From NCBI RefSeq assembly GCF_000472925.1, contig NZ_AXAS01000007.1:194332-258331 (forward strand): a DNA stretch of 64,000 nucleotides. The letters run 5' to 3'. The notes below the pieces were generated by a model. It worked only from the letters and a program-made list of their open reading frames with translations. It searched no databases and was not told the DNA's origin. Both the position numbers and the translations under genes were made by a program. Source of the stretch: Bradyrhizobium sp. Ec3.3 (GTDB lineage Bacteria; Pseudomonadota; Alphaproteobacteria; Rhizobiales; Xanthobacteraceae). Each line of letters begins with the position of its first letter. Position 1 is the first letter of the stretch. Shown piece after piece: positions 38,101 to 47,365 of this stretch.

Positions 38101-41100
38101 GAGCAGGCCGATGTTTTAAGCATAACCAACATCTTCAAGGCGATTGGAAAGGCCCGGCTTTTTGACGAACTCGGTCTGCTCGCAACGACAGGCTTGACTA
38201 GGCTCGAGGAATTGCTTCATGCCTCGGGCTTTGCCCGCGAGAACAACCTCGAATCCATGGGCAATGTTTGCATCGCTCTGCTGCCGCTGGCGCGCAGCCC
38301 GCAGAAGTCGATGCAGTGGCATCGGAGGCAAGCTCTCAACCTGCTCAACGATCTGCAACCAGTATTGGAGCAGAAAATAGCGGCATACCTAGCGGCAAGC
38401 AAAACGGAGCGGCGGACCCAGAGTTCGTTTTCGGCCCGCCGTCCCGCACTCTCGATTTTTCAGGTGCTCAAGGCGCGTAAGGTCCTAGAGACTTTGTACC
38501 GTCGGCCGTATGTCGAGGGCAACAAGTCTGATTTGGCGATGAGGCGGCAACAGCTGGAGCATGTGACCAAGAAGATCCTAGCCGACACACGAGCCCTGAT
38601 CGAAGGCGATCTTTCCAACATGAGCTGGAATCTGATCGCGCAGATCGAGGCGGACGATGTGGTTGATGCGCTCGACTCATTCATGTCGCTCGATGAGGGC
38701 GTGATCCAAACTCAACATCCCTCGTCCGTCTTCGATACGCACCAGGTGTTACGAACCATGGATCACGAGCCTAGACCGCCGCAGGGTAAGGCAGGACTGA
38801 TGCAGTTGCCAGTCGTGGACATGCAGGGGCGCCGACTGCCCACGGCACCCGAGACGCGATACTCGATGTTTCATCGCTTGACCTCGGGAGCGTTACCGGT
38901 CGTCGCGGTGCAACTACCGAAAAAGCCGAGCCCCTTCATGTTGCGGCGCGTGTTCTGTGTCGATGATGTGCCCTACCGGATGGACCTGTTCGGCGGGAGT
39001 AAGTTAAAGGCACCGAAACCAACCCTGTCGCAGATTGCTGCCGTCGCTCCAGGCGAGCAAAGACCCGCTTCTTCCGGCGGGAAGCTGTTGGCGATTCCGT
39101 ATGCCGACACCGCACCGGGCACGGCGTTCGAGCAGCTTTCGCGCGCCTGGGCCCCCTTTAAGGAAGCATATTATTATACTCAGCGCAGGGGGTTCGCCGC
39201 GCCACCTGTCATCAAAGATCTTGGTCCTCATGACTACGCCCTGGAAGGTGCCTTTAAGTTGTCGCTGCTGCCAGACCGCCCTGCCGGCGAGGAACATCCC
39301 TTTAAGCTGATTGGACCAGACGGGCCGATCGCTTTGCGCCCGCACGATGGCTGCGGCTTCATCAGAGCCTCGTTAGCCGAGCGCATGTTAGCTGTTCGCC
39401 GGGGTCGTCAGCAGGAAGGTCCTGATCGGCTACTTGCCTACGGTGAGGAAAGGAAGGCGTCGCTGCCCGCCGCGGCGCTGCAATTTTATTCGCGCAGCGA
39501 GCAAGTGGCGGAGGAAGTGAGCGAGAAAACCAGGAGCTGGCTTGAGAGGAGAAAAGGGGAGCCACTGAGTTCGGAACAGCTGTATCGTACCGTGACGGCC
39601 GGACACATCGAGGGCCCCGGCGCGATCGCCGTGCCCTCCGATGATGGCCATCTGCACGTGCCTAAGCTCAAGAGCGATACGTTGGCTGGGGCGGCTGGTG
39701 TGCTGATCGGCCGCTCGCCATATGACAAGGCAAACCTGCGCCCGTTCACCACCGAGCGCGTAAAGACGGCATCTGAAGGCGATCCCACAGCGGCGTTCCT
39801 CGATAAATGCGTGGCGATTCAATACAGCTTTAATGTCGCCGAGAAGTCAGGTGATCAACTGGCGGCCGACGATCCGACCTTTTTCGCAAAAGGCATTCTG
39901 ATCGTGGTGCCTGACGAGGTGTGGCCGGCCAACTATCGAGATCGCGGGCTGGTGATGTCGGCTGAGGACGTGAAATCCCATTCGAGCTGGACCGAGCGCA
40001 AGGACCGTGTGACGGCGGACACCTCACTCGATTGTGTCGGCATGCTCCAAGCCACCGAGGTATTCGCTCCCGGGTCCCTGGTTGCCGTTCCGCCCGATGA
40101 ACAGAAAAAGCTCGACGGCGACTTCGATGGGGATACCGTCATTATTATCGGGGACCGGCCGCAGCTTTATGAGCATGTCCGGCAGTTTGATGCCGAGGAG
40201 CAGGCTCGCGGAGTCCGCTCACTCAAGCCGCCAAAGTCGCATACCCCCGCGATCGAGGACGGCAGGTACCAATTCAGTCGTGGCAACCAGATCCTGGCAG
40301 CCACGCAAGACACCTTGGAAACCTATAGCACTCTGCAGAGAAACTTTCTGGCTCAATCCGATCAAGCCCGGCGCTGGTTTGCGGAACGGGCAATCTTTGG
40401 CATCTACGAGGGCGTTGACCACGAGTTCAGGCAAGAGATCCGTGACTTATTGAACCGGGAGGAGACGAGCGGGCAAGATATTCAGGCGACGCTGGAAAGG
40501 GCGATGCGCGAGATCGACGTCGCAGAGCACCCAATCGCTCGCGAGGTCACCGAATTGCTCGTGGCCGACTTAGAGGCGTGGGCTTCGAGCGCGGATGCGC
40601 AGGTCCCGGTCGAAACAGAAACTGCCACCGATCTCGACCCTGGGCTGAGCCAAACGGCTTGCGAGCTTTTCCCGGACTTGGCGGACGCCTATCGGACCTC
40701 CGCTCACCCGCGAGACCGCGTCCAGGCCTTACTCGATCAATATCCTGCGCGCATCGATCCACGACCGGATGGTTACGAGCCGGACGACGTCGTACAAAGC
40801 ACAATCAACCTCCTCAGCCTCGGCAACAAGGTCGGGACCGACGCCTATAAATCCGATACAAGTGCCCGCCTTTTCCTTAAAAAAGGCCAACACCTTCAGC
40901 GCCTCCTGCACAAGACGCCGGGCCTGAAGGCCGTGCCCTATATCAAAGGTGTAGCTGCCACGCTCATGCATGGCAGGTTCGATGTCGACACGTCCCTGGA
41001 CGATCTGAAGGACAATCCGACGCTAGCGGCTTCAGTCATGGAAGCCTCAATCAAGCTCGCTGCCGACAAACACATCCTCCCTAAGTCCTCCGCTCGACAG

Positions 41101-43308
41101 CTCCCCACGGATGATTCCGCTATGGCGATGATTTTGACCAGCGCGGAGGCTGCCGACCGCGCCGGGGCGGAGTCCGCCAGGGCCGTAGAAGAAGAGAACG
41201 ACATCACCACGGCGACCCTTCGGGTCGCCGAGATACTCAGGCGGGCGGATATCGAGGTGAGCATGCCTCGTTTAAATCGCTGCTTGAGATCAAAGGAGTC
41301 AATGACAGACCAACTGACGGGAGCGATCATCAAGTCTGACGGCGACACCCAGCTGATCAGCAACGCCGTGCGTCATCTCTTCGAAATCCCTGACAAGGAT
41401 TTCACAAATGGTTTCAAGAAGGCCATGTTGGCGTTCGATGAGCGGGGCTACGCTGAGGTCAGCACCAGGAATTGGTTCAGGATGCGAGATCCAACCTTCG
41501 TCGGCGTCACTACCGTGCTGACCACGCCGGACGGCTATCGCTTTGAGGTAGAGTTCCATACGCCACAGAGCTTTGAAGCCAAGATTGCCAATCACGATAC
41601 CTACAAGGAGCGAGGCAGGCTGCGGCTGCGAGCGAATGGGGATGCTCTGGACCAGGCTACGCAACAACTCGCCCAGCGCGCGCGGGAGGTCTGTAAGGAC
41701 GTGCCGATCCCGGAGGGCGCCAGAGAGATTTCCCACTGGGGAAACGAACTCGACGCTCGATCCGCTGCCGGCGCCATCTTTGGCCCGCGAGCTGCCGAAC
41801 GGTCAAGAATGCCCGAGAGATCACGGATCGCAAAAGAGGTTGTCTCTGTTCTGGGCTCGCGGCCGGTTGTGCTTGTCGGACTACCGGCCGCCGGAAAATC
41901 CCGCATTGGTCCTGCTCTCGCACGACGACTGGGGCTCGCCTTCGTCGACACGGACAAGAAAATTGAAAGGGAGACCGGTATGGCGATTACGCAAATTTTC
42001 GCCGCCAAAGACAAAGGCAAGCAGTGGTTCAGGAACCGCGAGGCGAGCTTGATCGCGCAGTTGGTCGAGAAAGGGAACTTGATCCTTGCAACCGGCGGTG
42101 GCTCGTTCGAGCGTGAGGAAACGCGGCGCCTCATCCTGGATAGAGCGGTCTCGATCTGGCTCGATACCGACCGCGGCGAGATTTGGAAGCGCCTTGCAAA
42201 TGACACCAGCCGGCCGTTGTTGCGGATCGACGAGGCGGAGGAGACCTCGGGCGAGGGGAGTGCGAACAAGGTGGCCATCAAGAAGGAGCTCTTCGAGGAA
42301 ATCGTCAAGGAGCGAATTCCGCAGTATTGTCAGGCAGATATCAACGTCGTTCCGCCCCACAAGAGAAACGACAACAAGAACGCGGATGCGTGTGTGACGG
42401 CGCTGCACGGCTATCTCTGTGGCGGCGCCGGGGAAGAAGCTTCGTTGGCCAGCTCGCTTCAGGGGCTTTCCACAGCGTCAAACCCTCCGAGCGCGGAAGC
42501 TTCGGTTCGGCTCAAGGGGCAGAGCCAGGGACCCGCGGCACCATCACCTGCGAGCGCTCCGCGGTCAGACGTCTACGGAAGCGTTGGGTCCGTGGTTGAT
42601 TTGCCGTCGACACAGCAGATGATGCCTGATGATGCTCATTATCCGCGGGTTTCTCGGCGCAAAACATCCGATGGTCAGGTCGCTTCTTTGGATCCGACAG
42701 CCTCGCTCCACGCCAGCTTGGTGCCTGGCGCCACGGAATGGCTGGGTGACGAGCATATCGCGGCGGACTACGCGCTCCTTAACGAGCAGTTGCAGAGGGA
42801 CAATCCGGGTCTGGCGGCGCAGACGCGGTTCGTTCAGCCGGCCCAAGCCCATCTGCTGCGCTTGACCCAGAGCCCGAGCGGCTGGCTGGAAACATTCCAG
42901 CGGATCGTACACGACCGGGATGGTAACGATACCGCCAGGTTCCTGCTCGTGCCAGTGAGCGATGGTCATGCTGATGACGAAGGCACGCATTGGTCGCTGT
43001 TGTTCGTGGATCGCCACGCGCCGGAGGGAGCGCTTGCGTACCACTACGACTCCGCCGGGGCACACAACACCACAGTTGCAGAACAACTCGCAGCAAGACT
43101 CGGCGTCCGTCTGCAGGTCGCTCGAATAACCCGGCAGCAGAATGGTTATGATTGCGGCGTCTTTGTCGTGGACGCCACGCGGGCGCTGGTTATACGATTG
43201 GCGCAAGGAGAGCGGCCAGGGCGCGAGCCGCTGCACCTTGACCACCTCGTCGCCGATCGGCCGGCGCTCCAGGACCGACTTGGAGCTGATGCCGGCCGAG
43301 GCTTATGA
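35137..43308 (+). CDS. giant multidomain T3SS effector: SKWP repeats, polymerase-like core, shikimate kinase, C48 protease
   Basis: 2,723 residues. Residues 1-260 are polar and disordered, as in effector secretion regions. Residues about 400-930 hold about 13 repeats of 40 residues with LANGFSKWPDE-type cores, the SKWP repeats of Xanthomonas XopAD and Ralstonia RipS effectors. The central part (about 1,200-1,950) is conserved-looking and contains GRSPYDK (1525-1531) and KLDGDFDGDTVIII with DFDGD at 1662-1666. Residues about 2,240-2,410 are a shikimate-kinase domain: Walker A GLPAAGKS (2248-2255), FVDTDKKIE, FRNREASLI, LATGGGSF, RPLLR. Residues about 2,525-2,715 are a C48/ULP-like cysteine protease with His2618 (THWSLLF), Asp2638 (HYDS), Gln2667-2668 and Cys2673 (QQNGYDCGVFV). 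The frame is fully open, a ribosome site precedes the ATG, and a tts box lies upstream. SKWP and C48 parts are recognised confidently; the polymerase reading is a hypothesis. Confidence 0.93.
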   Translation: MRDVTRRRNARISDFETGSTARDDESQFASRRGDGASGTFGAVLGRMRSEPQDAEAPSTRAPSVPGDDRCDTFADPSPDAHRTGAGAPYAAYGGRERSAGHKRGAQTRKPGSSRSGIDPFEADLRPESSQTGTLQLRQGVSGRDAESGTHRGGEEGGHSAHDWRHTTYRDAQDREGGLTHSRLAVRQDNLATESSRTGTLAPHAQSASLLPSRAGKRRFDELAGHRPHAATSERYGRAELESGKVRAAIETIDRACRAHDFNQFSRTVVDHTQQNNPKQLKMPGLAAFLQRAATLFKTEFVPLWEDNLRYQQSWGYATTCNAVSREAGGQEGIDACKAMAARLSGLDDSLMRKVDLKAFSLFAASFGRHTQSSRCRNGAIRIAEFFRDDHEALQELNEQSLSLLANGLSKWPERAECRQATVAIASEVSRRARGAGFSHATQQQLSNLANAFCKWPDEAKCCRATVLIADEVSGRAQLSDFNPQALTNLANAFCKWPDRTNCKRATIAIAREVAGRRLGDFEPQGLANLVNGFDKWPDERPTRRAAVAIAGEICRRDISAFTHQNLSLLANGFSKWPDEENCRAAIVAIAGEVLRRGLGHFTPQALVNLVSGFSKRPEEADCRAATAAIAGAVLGGRLRGLTPQGQTVLVNGFSKWPEDPTCRAGTVVIASEVFELARRTDGLSDFPVQDLALAANGFSKWPHERGCRQATVAIADEILRLPGRLSNCTAQELANLANGFSKWQAEPACGEATGEVAREILGRADRDSRLAGFSEQSLSNLANAFSKWPDQTIVRQATIAIAGEVLSRSDRLSAFTRQQSANLVNGFCKWPAEESCCRATAAIARELCDRNRLSGSNSQGLSNLLNGFGKWPADEDCSEAAAAIAREILSRRRLCEFNPQQQADLMNSFIKWRGQTSCTQVMVHLAWDLGRGGERFAVFNTPQLSMIANAVGRSFMRAEEGGEIADATLLKDRLQQLVHYLHYANDRLEQADVLSITNIFKAIGKARLFDELGLLATTGLTRLEELLHASGFARENNLESMGNVCIALLPLARSPQKSMQWHRRQALNLLNDLQPVLEQKIAAYLAASKTERRTQSSFSARRPALSIFQVLKARKVLETLYRRPYVEGNKSDLAMRRQQLEHVTKKILADTRALIEGDLSNMSWNLIAQIEADDVVDALDSFMSLDEGVIQTQHPSSVFDTHQVLRTMDHEPRPPQGKAGLMQLPVVDMQGRRLPTAPETRYSMFHRLTSGALPVVAVQLPKKPSPFMLRRVFCVDDVPYRMDLFGGSKLKAPKPTLSQIAAVAPGEQRPASSGGKLLAIPYADTAPGTAFEQLSRAWAPFKEAYYYTQRRGFAAPPVIKDLGPHDYALEGAFKLSLLPDRPAGEEHPFKLIGPDGPIALRPHDGCGFIRASLAERMLAVRRGRQQEGPDRLLAYGEERKASLPAAALQFYSRSEQVAEEVSEKTRSWLERRKGEPLSSEQLYRTVTAGHIEGPGAIAVPSDDGHLHVPKLKSDTLAGAAGVLIGRSPYDKANLRPFTTERVKTASEGDPTAAFLDKCVAIQYSFNVAEKSGDQLAADDPTFFAKGILIVVPDEVWPANYRDRGLVMSAEDVKSHSSWTERKDRVTADTSLDCVGMLQATEVFAPGSLVAVPPDEQKKLDGDFDGDTVIIIGDRPQLYEHVRQFDAEEQARGVRSLKPPKSHTPAIEDGRYQFSRGNQILAATQDTLETYSTLQRNFLAQSDQARRWFAERAIFGIYEGVDHEFRQEIRDLLNREETSGQDIQATLERAMREIDVAEHPIAREVTELLVADLEAWASSADAQVPVETETATDLDPGLSQTACELFPDLADAYRTSAHPRDRVQALLDQYPARIDPRPDGYEPDDVVQSTINLLSLGNKVGTDAYKSDTSARLFLKKGQHLQRLLHKTPGLKAVPYIKGVAATLMHGRFDVDTSLDDLKDNPTLAASVMEASIKLAADKHILPKSSARQLPTDDSAMAMILTSAEAADRAGAESARAVEEENDITTATLRVAEILRRADIEVSMPRLNRCLRSKESMTDQLTGAIIKSDGDTQLISNAVRHLFEIPDKDFTNGFKKAMLAFDERGYAEVSTRNWFRMRDPTFVGVTTVLTTPDGYRFEVEFHTPQSFEAKIANHDTYKERGRLRLRANGDALDQATQQLAQRAREVCKDVPIPEGAREISHWGNELDARSAAGAIFGPRAAERSRMPERSRIAKEVVSVLGSRPVVLVGLPAAGKSRIGPALARRLGLAFVDTDKKIERETGMAITQIFAAKDKGKQWFRNREASLIAQLVEKGNLILATGGGSFEREETRRLILDRAVSIWLDTDRGEIWKRLANDTSRPLLRIDEAEETSGEGSANKVAIKKELFEEIVKERIPQYCQADINVVPPHKRNDNKNADACVTALHGYLCGGAGEEASLASSLQGLSTASNPPSAEASVRLKGQSQGPAAPSPASAPRSDVYGSVGSVVDLPSTQQMMPDDAHYPRVSRRKTSDGQVASLDPTASLHASLVPGATEWLGDEHIAADYALLNEQLQRDNPGLAAQTRFVQPAQAHLLRLTQSPSGWLETFQRIVHDRDGNDTARFLLVPVSDGHADDEGTHWSLLFVDRHAPEGALAYHYDSAGAHNTTVAEQLAARLGVRLQVARITRQQNGYDCGVFVVDATRALVIRLAQGERPGREPLHLDHLVADRPALQDRLGADAGRGL

Positions 43309-43593
43309 AGTTGGCTCGAACAGCTCTCGCCGACACGAGGATGGCAGGCTCGCCTGAACGAGCCGGTCAAGGCGGGTCCCCTCGCTTTGCGATTTGAGGA
43401 TCTGCCGATACGTGGGCCAAGATGCGCCCTCTTTTCAAGTCGTAGGCAGGCTGGCGAACAACACGTCGATCGGCAGGTCGCCGCAGGAGTTGATCGGCCG
43501 CCGGCCGTACTGCCGGCGGTCTTTAAGGTGCCGTCGGGGTGCGTCATTGACGGACCTTTCTCCCGCACAGACGACTTCGCTGCCGGCTAGCTG

Positions 43594-43743
43594 GAGCATG
43601 ATCCGGACCCGAAGGGCCGCGTTAGCGCAAAGTGTGGAGCGATTTTCCCTCGCGACAAACGCGGAAACGCGTTTGCGCGGAGATCATGCTCAAACAACAA
43701 CGTAAAGCGCGATGACGATTCATCCTGATCTCATCGCGCTTCA
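43594..43743. repeat. palindromic intergenic repeat (bradyrhizobial type)
   Basis: Starts gagcatgatccggacccgaa and its first half closes with gagatcatgctc, so the ends are inverted. A second palindrome follows: aaagcgcgatga, spacer, tcatcgcgctt. I recognise this unit as a dispersed intergenic element common in Bradyrhizobium and relatives; only one copy is seen here. The second palindrome could also end transcription coming from the giant effector gene. Confidence 0.65.
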
Positions 43744-44175
43744 GCTTACCTTACCGGGGGTGTCGATCAGCTTCCAACTTTCGGACGTCGACCCCCCTAA
43801 AGCTCGGGGCGGCAATATTTTGCTCTGACGCAATCTTGGAGCAACTCCCCTCGTTTCTGCGCCGACTATTTTTTTTGCATCAGTTCAATTTTGCCAGGGC
43901 CGTACATTTGCCTGCCTGACGAGCGCGAGGCGGGTGATCTGCCCCCTTCGTCTGTCCGTTGGACCAAGGTGAGGTCATCGCGGCCGATCCGCCGCTTCAT
44001 CATTCGAACCGCCATGGGCCGAATGAGACAACGAGATTGGCGCGCCGAACGCGCTCAATCCACACGACATTGTTCGACGTCGCGCGCGACGGTGACCTCA
44101 AAATCGCAGCTTTCGACCCCAGGAATAGCCGGACAAGCGCGAGCCTTGCAGTCCAATAGGAAAGGGGCTTGGAGG

Positions 44176-44420
44176 GTTGTCATGCTCGTCGGGAGTTGCA
44201 AATCGTGTCGGTCGCTGAGCGCATTTTTCGTTAGCGTCAAGCATTCGACCACGCGTGCAAAGCCAAGAAGAGACATGGGCCGCATTGCGGTTCAATGATA
44301 GCGCATCCTTGCTCTGGTCGAAAGAGGATGTCAGTAGCCATGAGAACTTTGAAGCCATCCACGCGCTCTCTTCAACGCTGCGTCATCATTAGACAAGCGG
44401 AAGCGAGAGTTCGTTTGGCG
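44176..44420 (+). pseudogene. decayed gene, copy 1 of a duplicated pair
   Basis: Similar to 52,058-52,330. In frame here: VVMLVGSCKSCRSLSAFFVS and, after a gap, LLWSKEDVSSHENFEAI; the other copy has VIVMLVGSCSVQLAEII and LLWSREKVGGWRNFEII. Both are broken by stops. The parent family is not recognised. Confidence 0.55.
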
Positions 44421-45466
44421 TGGAATGGTGAGTGTTCTACTTGCGGTCTTCTGGCTGAAGAGTTCTTCTACGTTCTGAACACCTCAAAAAAGATCTCCGC
44501 TGTGTGGCCTTGGGACTAGATTTCGGTAGATTGCGAATATATGCAACCAGCAGAGTTGGAGCCGCTGCTGCTCTTTGCAAGATACGAGTTCACCTGCATC
44601 GAGCGCAGCCATTCCACCAAGTCTTCCTGCAAATCCTCTTTGCTGACGCCGCATCATAAGCGTGATCGCCGTGAGGCGGCTCGAGCTGATCACGCGCTGC
44701 GCACGCACCCGCTCGGCATGCCCGCCAGCGCCAGACGGGTGTCAACAGGCGGGCTTCGGCGGTTCTCCATTAGCTGATCCTGGATGAAACGCAACGTCGC
44801 CTGCCTGCCATAGAGCGGAGCGAAAGAAACTCGGCCGACAAGAGAAACACTGAGGTCGTCGTAACCTCGCCGTTCTGGACACTTCGCGGGGCGGATGTCC
44901 GTGTCCGCGCTTGAGAGAGACCGACATCCCACGATGTTTCCCAGCTGTCGTGTTTCAGTCGTGTTCGGCTCTAGACGCTGATGTCCAGAATCGAACGTCG
45001 CACGCAAGTCTATGCCGATGCGGTGCGAAGCCGATAGTTTTCGTTCTACTTCACGCAAGCCTCGTAGGACGTTTTTGATGGCATGCCAATTGCTGGACAC
45101 GGAGAAGGATGAGCAGCACGTTGTGCCCTCACTGTCCAGGATTTGAAATGAGCGTGCTCGACTGGTCCAAATCAAAGACGGACGTTGCGTCCGTGAGTGC
45201 GGTCCCGCGGGAGGTTCGCTGCGGCATGCTGGTGCCGCTGTCGTTATCCGTGCCGAATTATGACCGTCGGTGTCGCGGAGTGGACGGCAACGTCGCGGAG
45301 TGGATGGCAACGCAGGATATGATCTGGCTGGAGCCGAGGCAGCCACTCTGTGTGCTCGCGCGAATTGCACCGCGCCTGTATCGACACCGAACCGAAGGTC
45401 GCCCCTCTGACGCCTGTGTATCGTCGCGCCCTGCCTTCGTACGATAGCTAAAGGAGACAAAAAGAT

Positions 45467-46951
45467 ATGCGCGCGCCAAGCTATTGCGAGGCTCTAGAGT
45501 TCGCGATCGACCGCTCGTACGACATCAACCTCGACATGCTGAGGGCTCGAAAACTACACCTTGACACCTACAATGATTACCTTGTCGGTACCTATCCACC
45601 TCTCAAAGCAATGGGTGAGCTGAATGCCGAAAGGCTGTTGAGTGAGATTACCTCGTCGATCGATCTCTACTTTCACATCCCCTTCTGCAATCAGTATTGC
45701 ACCTTTTGTCACTTCGCCAAGGAAATCAACCCACGTCCCGGGCGAGTGGAACGTTACCTGGCGGCTCTCGATAAAGAGATGAGTTGGTCGGACGCGGCGC
45801 TTGCCGGCAGATCTATCGAGACAGCGTTCTTTGGCGGCGGCACCCCGTCAATGCTGACAAACCCACAACTCAAAACGCTATTCGACATGATCAAGCAGCG
45901 CTTTGATCTGTCGAAGTCCGAAGTCAGCTTCGAATTGCATCCCTCTCTTGCAAAGCAGGTGGATGCCGCAGAGCGCATATCCACTCTGCTCAGTAATGGC
46001 GTAAACCGCTTCGTGCTGGGCGTTCAAAGTCTTGATCAAGACATCTTGCGTATCTTAAACCGCGGCCACGGTGTGGGTGAGGTGAGTAAGCTCGTCAAAT
46101 TGCTGAATAAGATGGGGGTTCAGAATCTATCGCTGGACCTCATCTATGGATTGCCGCAGCAAACGCTGCGGAGCTGGTACGACTCGCTCATCGGTCTATT
46201 GAATATGGGAGTGGAGAAATTCAACATATTTCCATTGTTGTTCAAATCGACGGACCCCATAGCTCGCCATTTGAGCAGAGGGCGATATCAATTCGCCGGG
46301 GCGAAGGAGCGCATCATCATGCATTTCATGGCGGAGCACATCCTCACGAGACTTGGCTATCGCCATGGTCCGATCTTCTTCTGGACCAAGAAGTCGCAGC
46401 CGCACTCCATTCAGCAGTGCCGCAAATACGATTCATGGAACGACAATAATCTGATCCCGTTTGGCGTTGGCGGATTTGGCTACGTGAGTCAGTGCCAGTT
46501 CTACAACGAGGCAGATTTAGGTCGCTACTTGTTTAGGGTCGAGCGTGGCGAGAAACCAGTGTGGAAGGGCGTCGTCCTGTCGCAAGACGACCTGATGCGC
46601 AGAACGGTGATGCTGGCGTTGCGAAGTAGCGGAGTGTCGCTCTTTCGTTTCGAGAGGGAATTTGGCGTGTCCATGGAGCAATACTTTCGTCGCGAGCTCA
46701 AAAGGTTAAATGAAGCGGGGCTCATCAGTGTTTCAAACGAAGGCGTGCTCTCGCTAACCACTGCCGGCATCATCAATTCGGGCGCGGTATCGTTGCAATT
46801 TTTCTCCAACCATGTGCTCGAGCGAGCCGCACGCACTGACAGCAAGATCTTAGACAAACGAAGTGATCTTATCGAGAAGCACGACTACTCGCCGGCCGCC
46901 CGATACGGGGCGACCGCCGAAATGCAAGCTGTTTTTAGCCAAGGCCGGTGA
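45467..46951 (+). CDS. HemN/HemW-like radical SAM protein
   Basis: 494 residues, ATG behind aaaggag. The SAM-cluster motif CNQYCTFC follows DLYFHIPF, as in oxygen-independent coproporphyrinogen oxidase and HemW. GGGTPSML, FELHP and GVNRFVLGVQSLDQDILRIL complete the HemN pattern. The C-terminal HemN domain (LMRRTVMLALRSSGV onward) is present. HemN converts coproporphyrinogen III; many such paralogues have other roles (haem chaperone, haem breakdown, methylation). No haem genes are nearby, so the substrate is open. It sits alone among relics, with no nod or tts box. Confidence 0.85.
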   Translation: MRAPSYCEALEFAIDRSYDINLDMLRARKLHLDTYNDYLVGTYPPLKAMGELNAERLLSEITSSIDLYFHIPFCNQYCTFCHFAKEINPRPGRVERYLAALDKEMSWSDAALAGRSIETAFFGGGTPSMLTNPQLKTLFDMIKQRFDLSKSEVSFELHPSLAKQVDAAERISTLLSNGVNRFVLGVQSLDQDILRILNRGHGVGEVSKLVKLLNKMGVQNLSLDLIYGLPQQTLRSWYDSLIGLLNMGVEKFNIFPLLFKSTDPIARHLSRGRYQFAGAKERIIMHFMAEHILTRLGYRHGPIFFWTKKSQPHSIQQCRKYDSWNDNNLIPFGVGGFGYVSQCQFYNEADLGRYLFRVERGEKPVWKGVVLSQDDLMRRTVMLALRSSGVSLFRFEREFGVSMEQYFRRELKRLNEAGLISVSNEGVLSLTTAGIINSGAVSLQFFSNHVLERAARTDSKILDKRSDLIEKHDYSPAARYGATAEMQAVFSQGR

Positions 46952-47276
46952 GTGCGCGGTGGTCTTAAGGTCCAAAATAGTGCTGATCTCAGCACTGGCG
47001 CACCGAGCGCGTAGCCGAATGACCGAATGTTGAGGCCGTCGTCGCTCGTTTGGGGACGATACGCGACGTGGTATCACGCGCCGTTGCTTCGCAACGCGGC
47101 TCCGCCGGTGGCTATGGCATGGCCGCGAATGACCGGATCCGCGAACGCATAGGCGACGAATTCATCCGGCAAAAGCCCTGGTGCTCGCGGCCGATCGCGC
47201 CCATCGCGCGTGCATCGCAGGCGCTGCTCAAGTAGCGTTTCGGGAGAAAGCGTCAATATCTTCTCTTCGATAGACT
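46952..47276. other. intergenic stretch before the IS66 relic
   Basis: 325 bases with no supported gene. A short frame (MAANDRIRERIGDEFIRQ) has no other support. Confidence 0.45.
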
Positions 47277-47365
47277 GTAAACGGTGCGACGGTCCCACCT
47301 GGTATACGACGACGGGATGAGTGAGACTCGCGCGGGGACAGACAACGCGAGGGACGCTCATTTCA

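Larger units (their letters stand above)
43309..45466. other. gene-poor stretch with repeats
   Basis: Contains a palindromic intergenic repeat (43,594-43,743) and copy 1 of a decayed gene (44,176-44,420). A 256-codon minus frame at 44,690-45,460 overlaps a 112-codon plus frame (45,109-45,447); neither has a clear family, though the last 80 codons of the minus frame (LVGRVSFAPLYGRQATLRFI) read like protein. Nothing else is supported. Confidence 0.45.

Noticed and set aside
44690..45460. 256-codon minus-strand open frame
   Set aside because: Overlaps a plus-strand frame, lacks a ribosome site and a known family; composition is uneven. Mentioned only in the gap entry.
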